Shown here piece by piece: positions 21,000 to 31,500 of a DNA stretch of 64,000 nt (position 1 is the stretch's first letter; every line of letters begins with the position of its first letter). The DNA is from Hymenopus coronatus (taxonomy: Eukaryota > Arthropoda > Insecta > Mantodea > Hymenopodidae). A program made the translations under genes and the position numbers. The notes below the pieces were generated by a model, which saw only the letters and a program-made list of their open reading frames with translations, had not been told where the DNA came from and ran no database searches. Where the stretch lies: assembly GCA_030762935.1 (NCBI GenBank), contig CM060893.1:9902001-9966000 (forward strand), written 5' to 3'.

Positions 21000-23900
21000 A
21001 CTACCATTTGTTACTCTATTTATTTTCCTTAAATGCTCATGGCTATTCTTGATAGGTTCTTCTTTGTCCATCCATCTCAGTGCTATAATGTTGTTAGTAT
21101 GTTTGGATTTCAGCTTTTTTTTTTTTTTTTTTTCTTTTCTTTTTTTTTTTCAATTTTGAAGTTACTTGGGTATTTCCATCCTATTTTTCCCAACTATATC
21201 AGTTACTCAGCTAAACATTTGGCTCTTTACCCAAATATTTCACGAGTGTCTGTACTACACTAATGATGGGTACTACAGAATAAAAGCTATCAAATTATTT
21301 GAGTTGCCTAACTATCAGATATTTTATGTTACCCAAGTATTCCATTTAAAAACCTTACTACAAAACTGATATGACAGTCGACAATCTGCAATTACTTTTA
21401 AAGTTGTTTTCTCTGCAGTTATGATGCCAGCCTAATCACAGAGAGAATAAAGTATCTATTGTTCGATTTTCTTTACTTAATACTTTTGGTAATCAGTTAT
21501 ACATATTAGAAATGGAATTTTATTTATTGATGCTCTTTAACTACCATGGTTCTCAGCATCCTATTCTAAAGACTGTTTCATTTTTGCACATAGGCCTCTT
21601 TATCAGACTTGAAATTCTTTTATGTGCCATAAATCTATGACATGGGATCAATGGCTTTACTTCCCTTCTGAAGGAAACCATCCTAAGGGTTTGGCTCACT
21701 AGGTACAGTTTGTTCTACACAGGTGGATTATTGTTAGTAACACTGACAGAGAGGTTACCATTTTGTAGCAGTGTACCAATCTCCTATCATCTTTTTTTGC
21801 ACAACAGAAGATGTAAATTGCTGCTTTAGGTTTCCTAGTTAATGGCACAAAATCTATTGCAGCTCTCCAACTTTTTGTGTGTTAACCATCTTACTGTTGG
21901 GCTCTCTTAATAATTTCTACTCTAAAATGCAACATGTCCAACAGTTGACTGTACTACACCAAGTGAAGACTGCTAATGTCAATGATATTCACACAATGTG
22001 AAAGCGTAAACCTATTTTTTGAAATACCTTGCAGGGATGCTTTTATGCCACTGAAAAGAGGGAAGATTTGCTCTTTCTAACCATATATTTCAAGAGCATT
22101 CAGAAGCAGTTATTTGAAAGACAGTATTTTCAAACCTTGCCAATTTTGTTTGACCTGACTAGATCATTTCAGGTTTCTCTATGTGAAGGTAAACATTAAA
22201 ATTTTGTTCCAGGGATGTTTTCGTACTAGCAAGAATAATGATGTAATATGGATGCAAACAAATGAAGTGACTGTGAAAGGGATAATTGTATTAAATTAAA
22301 ATTAAATAACTCAGAAGTTTGAGACAAGTGAAGTTTTAATCAATGTGATGTTGAAAATGAGTATTGATAATTGTATACCTGAGTAGATGCCACATGTAAA
22401 GAGGTGTGTTAATTTAAATGATGTCAGTGAATATAATGTTGACAATAGCAATATCCTGGAGGACAGCACCAATTAGAGCTTCAAAAAAAATTTTCCTATT
22501 AACCTGATCCAATTATTCAACCTCCTTTTCCTTTCAGCAAACTTCCTGGCCCAAAAGTACTCCACTTCCAGCTTCTCCTCCTGCTTCTTTATTTTATTTT
22601 TCACTGTTGCACGGTTGAGCCTTATTTGTCACTAAAACAATCAGATATGCAGATCACTTCCTCTCAATTACTGCTCACTAGATTGAGAAACAAAATATGG
22701 AGACAGACAACAATGGATGAAATTAAGGTATCCATAATTGTGGTGATGCATATGGGAACGATTATAAAACCATGAATAGAATCCTACTGGAATAAAACAG
22801 ACCACTTGAGCACCCCCTGGTTCGGGCAAATGCTTTCTCACATTGGATTTAAACCTTTTTAAGTTTTTCTATTTCATTGATAATATTAAACTATCTCTCC
22901 CTGGTTCTTCTGATTGCAATTCTGTTACAAGACTGCAACCATTAAGTAGACATAAATAAATTCTTTTGACAACGTACACTCCTGACCAACAACTTTCAAA
23001 AAATGAGAGTAGAGTAGGGACAACATTTTATGTCTCACCCAGCTACTTCAATATATGTCCAATAAACATCACAAACAGGGAATTAAATTTTGGATGGTTT
23101 GTGATTTTATCTCCATATACAGTTTAGAATTTTTCATGTATAAAGGAGCAAAATAACAGGACAAAAGGTTTGCTGTTAAATTTAATGGTTTAGCCTGCAC
23201 TGTTTCAAGAAGGTTGTTGAATGAAGAGAGTACTTTAGTGAACAAAGACAAAGGTAGTTGGTAGGACTTAAGGCTGTCCTTGCTCCTGTTGTGAAACTAC
23301 TGATCTACACTTGTGGGAACAGAAACTGGCATTTTTGAGAACTTTTGAAACCTTGGTGCTTTTAATATAAAACTACCCAAATTTTGTTTGAATTAAAACA
23401 TATTCAAAAAAAGAATTCCAAAATCTCAACAAGACAGCGAAACAGTAATTTAGCCAGTAAAGTATTAAAGTACAAATCAGTGAGGAATATTTAAAAAGTT
23501 TGTAAAACAATAATATGGTATCCCATATTACAAGTGGAACACTAACAGTTAAAACCAACCAACCAGCATAATGAATCCCATAGAGTTCCTGAAGATAGTT
23601 GAAGTTAGAAAGAGAACACATTAAGAGCATACCAAAATTACTAAAATGGATTAGTCAGTGGAATAAAACAGTTTCTTGTCTATGAGCTTTCTATATCCTG
23701 ACTGCACAAGTGTTATTATTAGCCATGGTGTACTGGGGATACCCTTTGACTCATGCAATGTATAGAAGTGTATTTTCTACTGATTTCAGATTGCAGTATG
23801 ACAAACCTCTGATGCAACAAAAGAACACAAAAAGAATATATAAAGTTTGCAGTTACAGAACATAGCTAGGGAAGCAAAAAATTAGAAATTCAGTTAATAG

Positions 23901-24780
23901 TTTCACCAAGCAATAGCAAAGACTATGCATGAATTCAAAGCACAATCAAGATAGAATGCTACCAAAACATAATCCATGGAAAATAAATCAAGTATAAGAT
24001 ATTGTCATTTTCACAGATAAATACCCAAAGCAAAATAAAAACTGGGTTATGATAGCCCTTTTCTTTCTGTTGGATACAAAAGAAACATGTGAGAGATTAC
24101 TATTTCCTCATCTCTAGGCACACACATTTACCCGCATGTTTTGAGAAGGCTCAAAAGAAACATCAAGAAATGTATGATCATGATACTCAGGTAACCATCA
24201 GTGCAATAGCCAGCAAGAAGTGTCCTTTTTCTATAACACAAATGTCGGAGAAAAACTTTCAAGTATTAGTGCCCCCTCCAAAAAAAAGTTGGTTTCTCTT
24301 TCCCCTTTAGCTTTCAAGTTCATAATAGAAACTCCTATAAGTTTCTTCATTGAGCATGCAATTAACAGATATTTAAGGAAGTACAGTTATTTAGGGCAGG
24401 TGGATCAGCTGACATCAATTTAGGACCTGCAAGGTAAAGTATGGAGAGGTTCCATTAAGATCAAGAAGAAGAAAGTTATGGGTGTGGAAAATCTTTTGCC
24501 ATTCTTAACCTCCAATAAGTCATAACCTTTACAATAAGCCCATATATAATGTATTGTTAAGTTTTGTAAGTTATTTTTTTATTTCTTTAAATTAATAGGT
24601 TTCATGATGGAAAATTCATTAAACATTCAGACTAGCCAATAAAAAGCTACTCTGAGTTAAAACAAGGTAATAGTAAAATATTATGGTGACTGAAGAGGAT
24701 TGCAATTAAGGTATGACATTTAAAAGATTAAAATACTATGGCTTCTTGGAAATGAAAAGTATATTCATAATTACTCATCT
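21000..24780. other. Intergenic DNA, no gene seen
   Basis: The stretch contains a long T-rich tract at 21113-21150 and the family-2 SINE at 21514. Otherwise only short reading frames without codon texture, motifs or splice context are present. Confidence 0.6.
21514..21695 (-). mobile_element. SINE family 2 fragment, reversed
   Basis: The reversed family-2 blocks are TTGATGCTCTTTAACTACC, TTCTCAGCATCCTATTC, TTTTATGTGCCATAAATC and CTTCTGAAGGAAACCATCC. The tRNA head is missing. Confidence 0.7.
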
Positions 24781-24789
24781 CTGCTGTGA

Positions 24790-25780
24790 AAGTTTATGTG
24801 TATAACTTACCGCGCTTCAAAGATATGAGGATAAAAAACCCGTGCCAACTTCTTGAGTTACGTTTGCGATTGCTCGTGAATGGCACCTGTACTTATATTG
24901 CGTTGTCTGCAGTTGCATCCCATTCTAAATAAAGAGACATTAACAGGTTTACAAAGTAACTTAACTTACATCGTTCTACTTATTAATTTTTACCTTAATT
25001 CGGGCACATGATTCCCTTATACGTATGTCATACACACAATGCCGGTGTACAATTGTATTAAGTGTTTATAATAATTTTCTGTTCAGAAATATTACCGAAG
25101 ACGAAAAATAAATAGTAATTTGTTAACAGCACTAACTTACCTCCAATAGGTTACAATATTGTCTTCTAAATATGTGTTGTGGTAGCACTTATATGATTGG
25201 GTCACAGTGATACTTGGAAGGCGTCAACAAAATAGACCTCAATGTATTTACGTATCTTGACGTGTTTAACCTTCAAGGTGTTTTGAGCAGCAATAAGATC
25301 ATCTCCAAAAGGTTATTAATGCAAAACGTCTGAGGAAATACAGCACTGGGATATGTTTGAAACGAAAGTTCAATGGTATATACATATTTCTATTCTTGTA
25401 ACATTTCTATGCTTTGTGGATTAGTACTTTTAAAATTTGATTACTTTCCAACAGTCGCCCAGTATTAGAGATTACCCGACATAACTTTTAATACCGCCTG
25501 TAAATTTACTCTTAATTACAATGTCGATCCAGTGATGTCATTTAGAATGCAGCATAACACAATAAACTCCTGCGGAGGGGAACCAATCGGAATTCCCATA
25601 TGTGTACGCAGCTGCGGTAAGTACTTTATTGTAGTAATGAGGGGATTACACAAAAATAACACGAATCAACGTGGCAATTGTTCCGTCTCTATTGAAGTGT
25701 AAAAACTTTTAAGAAACATAACTAAAATGTATCTATTAGCTCTGTCGGTGTTACAGGTGTTGTAGGTTTGAAATGGTTTA
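24790..25780. promoter_or_regulatory. CpG-richer segment, candidate ZF-B promoter
   Basis: CpG is clearly more frequent here than in the flanks (for example 24815-24905, 25200-25330 and 25480-25680). A CCAATCGG box lies at about 25584, and a good plus-strand donor (GCTGCG|GTAAGTAC) follows near 25617. A minus-strand donor (GAAGCGCG|GTAAGTT) sits near 24808. The arrangement would suit a bidirectional promoter with a non-coding first exon of ZF-B. This is inferred from composition and splice-like sites only. Confidence 0.3.
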
Positions 25781-26432
25781 ACCTAACTACTACTGGGCCC
25801 AAGATTTCACGTTTGCTTTCCTTAGTACATTGACCGGCAGCAAGCCAAGAAAATGTGCCAAATTGCATTCCAATTCAAGGTGGGAATTGATTGTTAACCC
25901 AGATTTTTGGAAACAGCTAGCAGGATAAATTGTCCTTATTCTTCCTTTGTTTTGCAATTTATGGCATAAAGAGTTGAGCAAATGATGATCAAAGGCTTTG
26001 ATAATTCTGTCTGTGGCATAGCTACTGATTATACTAGAGTGGAGAACTTACAGAGAACTGCTGCTGTTACTAATAGGGTATAAAATAATTAACCAAGTAC
26101 CTATACTCGTGTAAAATTTGTGACAAGTGGTTCCAGCTGAGAGTGAAAGAGAGAGAAATGGTATTCCAATATGGCAATGGTCTCACAAATAAAAAGAACC
26201 AGTGCATCAGTGAGTTTCATCCCTAATATACATCTTTCACCAGAATAAGTGGTGAAGTTTAACATAATGTGCTACATTCTAGCCAGTCCTAGATAGATAT
26301 TAATTTTATTAAGTCATTTATTAAACACGTTTGTGTACCAAGTAGTGAATTAGTAGAAGTTTTCACCATTTGCATAATAACTGAGCATTAATGTTCTTTC
26401 TTTGACATTAATATTGTGGTCAAAGTACATTG

Positions 26433-26489
26433 TCCTCCACATATGGTGCACAGGCAGCACCATATGTGGAGGACATATGGTGCTGCCTG
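26433..26489. repeat. Interlocked inverted repeats
   Basis: TCCTCCACATATGGTGC (26433-26449) is the exact reverse complement of 26457-26473. An overlapping pair, CAGGCAGCACCATATG (26451-26466), is the reverse complement of 26474-26489. The segment can fold in two mutually exclusive ways. Confidence 0.9.
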
Positions 26490-26504
26490 TGGCATCCCTT
26501 GGTT

Positions 26505-26660
26505 ATAGCATTTAATGCCCACGTTTACTACAAATGGCAATGACTCTGATGAAGAAGATGGAGCACTGGAGGAATGCGATTGTGGGGGAAACCAAAGAAC
26601 CCAGAGGGTTAGGGCTCTCAACCACTTTGGTATTCATTGCGGATCTGAACCCCTTGGTAA
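26505..26660 (-). mobile_element. SINE family 1 fragment, reversed
   Basis: Reversed family-1 blocks are visible: CATTTAATGCCCACG, GAAGATGGAGCACTGGAGG and GGGGGAAACCAAAGAACCCAG. The part toward the tRNA head is truncated. Confidence 0.65.
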
Positions 26661-27933
26661 TGCTTTCGGCTTAGGAACCTCCACCCTCAGCTATGCTATG
26701 TGGCTTAGAGCGCTTAATTGGCAGCAAAGAATTGTACCTCCTGATGTGTTCCAACTTTCATTGTTGGTAGCAGAGACAGCAAAACAATGTTCCTATAATG
26801 CTTCAGGTGGCAAGTGTAGTATATGAGGAAAAAAAGTGAAAATACATTTAATAAATACATTAAAACTGTAAGGAGCAAACCGCAACAAACAAGGTGCATC
26901 CAGATAGTCTATTGAAACATTGATTTAGCAACATTTTCATATAATGGAAACATTCATTTAATGAAAATTTCTGCAATGTTGCTATGTATAAGAGAGGTCA
27001 CCAAAAAGGGAGGGTCGGTGGGCAATATGATTTGATTTCAACAATATCTTTTGATTTATTTATTCTTTATTACACCAGGATTGTCAAGTAATATACTCTT
27101 ACTGCACTGCATAAGGTATAATGAAGTAAAACACACGTAGCCATTCACAGGATTGAAACTGCATAAGGTACTCCTGCTCACATTTTTAAATGAATTTGGA
27201 TAAGAATAGGACTTAAGAACCGGTCCAGCTGCGTATGTATTATCACACATGTTTCCAATTCTTTGTCAGCGGATAAAATTCAAGAGATGAAATAGCAGTA
27301 GTGCCAACATTGGCGGTATGAAACTTTATACATTTTGTGCTGTTTTGCTAATGAAGCCATTATTATGGCATGATTCCAAAATCCTTGTGGTTTTGCCAAT
27401 GTATATTTTGGAATAATTAATCATCTGATAAGTCCTGAAAAATTCACTTTTTCTTTTCTTTAAAGCATATTAAATACAATCCAAAAGTATCAATGTAGTT
27501 TAAAGGGCAGTTGAATAATATATTCTATGAATCATGATGACTGGGGTTTAAGGATGCTCAACTTCTAAAATCAGTGCTCTACATTCTATAAAATTCATTT
27601 CAACGTTATGATGGAGGATGATTTTTTTATAGTTTAGGCCAGTTTTATATCTGTTAGCTAATTAATTTATAGGTAAATCAGATGTTATAAACATCAGAAG
27701 AAAATTAAAATATGCATGCATTTCTTTACCCACTGTTCTTTATTTTTATAACTCATAGTGATGTGCTTTTGGAGTACCAACAAGTAGTGACATACATTTA
27801 AGGCTGTTACATATTTGCACATTTACCTCTTCTTACCTCTTCATTTTTTCTTTTGTTTCATTTAGCATTTTGATGCAACAGTTTCACAATGTCATTAGAT
27901 ATTGATCTATTTGTTTTGTTTTTTTTTATTTAG
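26661..27933. other. DNA upstream of ZF-B coding exon 1
   Basis: No gene or repeat is recognised. If ZF-B has a non-coding first exon near 25.6 kb, this stretch is part of its first intron. Confidence 0.5.
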
Positions 27934-28103
27934 GTTTTGCTGCAGAGTTGACAAATGACATGTAGAGACATAAACAAAAATTAGTAAAATAAAATCTGAA
28001 GATTTTTGCTTCAGAACCTCTCTTCAAAAAGAGATACATTTATTCTCATTATAAACTGAGTAATAAGTGACAATTCTGTTGCATAACTTCCATCCAGAAT
28101 ACA
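27934..28103 (+). other. Probable 5' UTR of the first coding exon of ZF-B
   Basis: A T-rich tract ends in TTTATTTAG|GTTTTGCTGCAG at 27933. The same GTTTTGCTGCAG stands at the corresponding place before ZF-C (53193 on the minus strand), so the boundary is conserved. The true acceptor is either the TAG or the GCAG 12 nt later. A further acceptor-like CCATCCAG lies 7 nt before the ATG. Confidence 0.5.
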
Positions 28104-28583
28104 ATGAAAAAGACTCCAAATTCAGAGGTGGAACCGATGGACATCAAAGTAGAAATAAAAGTAGAACCTTCATGTTCAGAGGGACCATTTGAAACTGCTG
28201 GTTCAGATATAGCCATTATTACTACAGATTCTGCAATTGATGAAAAAGAATTGGATACCAAAATGAAAATAAAAGAAGAACCCTGGTATTTGGAAGAAAC
28301 GTTAGTAGCTCAGGTGAATTCCAAAGAGACTCCTAGTTCAGATTTTGCAATTGATGTACAAAAAAGTGATACTAGTATAGATATAAAGGAAGAACTTTGG
28401 TATTTGGAAGGAACATTAGCAGCTCCAGTTAATTCAGTTAAGACTTCTGATTCAGAGACAGAAGTTATTACTTCAGATTTTGCAACCAATGTACCTGAAA
28501 TGGACAGAATACAAATAAAACAAGAACTGTGGTGTTTGGAAGGAACGCTAACTCATGCAAAATTAGAAGATATGGAGCTAAAG
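28104..28583 (+). CDS. ZF-B exon 1: four IKxEPW repeats
   Basis: Four tandem modules of about 40-45 residues begin I-K-V-E-P-S, I-K-E-E-P-W, I-K-E-E-L-W and I-K-Q-E-L-W. Each is followed by (Y/C)-L-E-(G/E)-T-L and later by a V-I-T-S-D-F-A-like stretch. Every module has a perfect hydrophobic-K-x-E match. The exon ends M-E-L-K before AAAG|GTAAGT. Confidence 0.88.
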
Positions 28584-31500
28584 GTAAGTGCATAAGTAAT
28601 TATGAGTTTTATTTTTGTTTACCTTGTTCTATGGCTATAGTAATATTGCAATAAATTTGTTTCATGTAAAGGAATTTGTGGTAGGCTTGTTAAAAGAAAA
28701 ACTGAAAATCTGATGAGTACCGAAAGCTACATATGTTTTTATTTGCATCAATTAGGGTGACTCAGTTGATGAGATGCTGGCCTTCTGAATTCAAGATTGG
28801 TAATTTTGGCCCAAAGAGATGATTTTGAAGTAAGCTCGAAAGTAACCATCCTATGCCAGTAAATTTACTGGCATATAAAAATTTTTTTGTTGGATACAAT
28901 TCCGACATAGTGGTGATTCTGATATGAAGTTCACAATTAACCGCGTTGTTAGCAAACAGAATATACAATTTAATACTTCAATCTACACTTCTGTTTCTAT
29001 AATTGATAGTTTCATTCATTTAAATAACCATGAGTGTAATAATAATACTGATTTTAAAAATGATGCATGTGTTTTATTCATTGGAAAAAAAAAAAATGAA
29101 TGTCTCTAAATAAGTTATATCTGAATGCGCAAAATAAACTTTTCGTATTGTTATCAATATCCTTTGCGGTTATTTTTATTTCCATCTTCAATATGTTAAG
29201 ATTTTATTTTTTTTTATAGATTTTAATGCCTGCTTTTACTAGGCACTACAAGCTATGAAACTGATGATACATGAATGAATTTAAAATTATGCTATCTGTG
29301 AATGACACTGTCAATTTCCAGGATCATTTTAGAGCCTCCAGTATGCTAGAATTTCATCCCACTGGAGTTCTATAACATGCCACAAATCTACTCACATGGG
29401 GCTGTTGCTTTTAAGCACACTTAAAAACTATCAGTCTGGGTCGGGCTAGAACTCACAACTTGATTTCAGAAGCTCAGTGCCTAATCAAATGAGCTATCCA
29501 GACTGATGGATGAAGATGGAGCTCCAGTGGGATGTGATGATCAGAAATTGTGTTTATCCACCAAAGTTTAATGGTCAATACTTTGTACACAAATATTACC
29601 TACAGCTTATTTAATGAATAATTTTGGAGTAAAGCATTTGACATAGACATGTGACAGTAAAAGCACTTATTTTTATAGGTTGATGCATTGACAAATGACA
29701 GAGATGATGAGTTCCAGTTGATGGAATCAAAAAGGTAAGACTGCCAGTCAAATATCTGTTTACTTTCATTATAACATATCTACAGTAGGTAGAGAAAGTA
29801 CTGTATTACACTAAAAGTGTCATTTCAGTATAAAATTAAAAATCTGATGTATTGCATTCACATGACTTTCTCTTCCCATTATTTGGTAAACTATTCTTAA
29901 AAAGTGTATTGTTTTAAGTACCTCAAATAAATCATGATAAGTACCTGACAAATGTTATTACATGTTTCCCTGTTGATATAAGGGAATCTAATGTCCTGAA
30001 GTGATAGTCAAAGATTTTATGACTTGGTCCCTATTTGATAACTATGAAATTTATCTTTCTTTGATTGACAGAGAAAAAAAGTATAAGGAAAGTAACAGAA
30101 ATGTTTAGCTCACAAGATATGTATTTAAAAAGATAAAGTGAGACTGAATATTTTAATGGTAGTATCCTTCCTACACATGGTTACTGTGGAAGAAACAATT
30201 AGTTCACAAGTATACTAAGCATTTGTCCCTCCCATAGAGTTTCCCATTTATGCAAAAGTCATTCAGAATGAAGTGGACTTCAGAGGCTATTCCAAGAAAG
30301 CTCAAAAGTGTACATTTTACTTGTCATAAAAATATCTTAAACATAAGGTAATTTAATCAAAATAATCCATTTTTCAGAAAATCAAAATTTTCTAACATTT
30401 TTGTAAGTAAAATATTGTTTGGGAGGAGGGGGTTCAAATCCTCATGTCCCATTCTTGAAAGATGATAACCTTAAATATAAAGTTTTGTGTTATACTGAGT
30501 TTTCATCTTTGAGTTCTGCTGTTCACAGATATATGAACCTTTTTTCTAAAACTCTTTTTTTTTTTTTTTTTTTTTTTTTTCCTCCCCTCAGAGGATCCCA
30601 AAATCTGTATTTTAAGTGAAATCTCAATACCAGATTTTTGGGTAGAATTCAATGCCTTCTCTACTTGGTAGAGAAAGTAAAAATGAAATAGAATTTGAAA
30701 CCATGGATCATGGTAATTAAAAGTTAACAACTTTGTCAAGTTTAAAAACACTTTCTTCCTCCTCTAATGTCAAAATTTTACTATAGTATGTTTCAAGGAG
30801 ACCTCCTCTCCATTCTCATCTGACCTATCAATAGGCTCTTGTCAGATATCTGCTTTCCCCTCCCTTACTGTCTGGAATGTTTATACTGTTATTGGTGAGT
30901 CTTTTGATGCCAATGGTTTAAATTTTTTGTATATTCCTTATGATATAAATAACTTTCCACAATATTAGTTAGTATTCATTCTTGGCTGTTTTTAAAAGTT
31001 TTGTTATGGACACGTAACCAAAACTGATAAACAAGATTTTTTGTTTTATTTGACTGTGCTATTTCTCAGGTGCCCTTTCATTCTAGTATTCAATTCATTT
31101 TAGTGTTTCCTATTTGCATTTTTGGCAATCTTCATAATTGGTGCAATATATTCTCAATAACAAGTGAGTTTTCACACTTTATTTGTTTTAGGGAGTCAGT
31201 TTAATAATGTAATCCTTAAAAACCTTCTTGAATTTATTTTAAATTTTTGGGCAGTACTTAGCCTTCACAACTCCTGTTTTGTCTCTTTTTTCAGATACTG
31301 TGCTTATTGGTCATTTTTGGTTACTAGACTTGATTTAAAAGCCAATCAAAATTGTAACATGTTTAATGATCTCTTCTTTATTATATTCTTCATTTATTAA
31401 TGGAATGCTAATCCTTCAATTAAACCGAGAATGATGGTATGTATGTTGTTATGTTTTGGGGTTGAACTGATTGTCTTTTATGAAATGTCTGCATGTGTGG

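Larger units (their letters stand above)
28584..29678 (+). other. ZF-B intron 1
   Basis: The intron runs from GTAAGT to TTTTTATAG. It contains two SINE copies (28752 and 29330, listed separately); the remainder is plain AT-rich sequence. Confidence 0.8.

Noticed and set aside
20971..21159. Reading frame ending in long Phe runs
   Set aside because: It is translation of a T tract beside a SINE.
30419..30751. Overlapping frames on both strands with poly-Phe and poly-Lys
   Set aside because: Both come from the T26 tract at 30555-30580.
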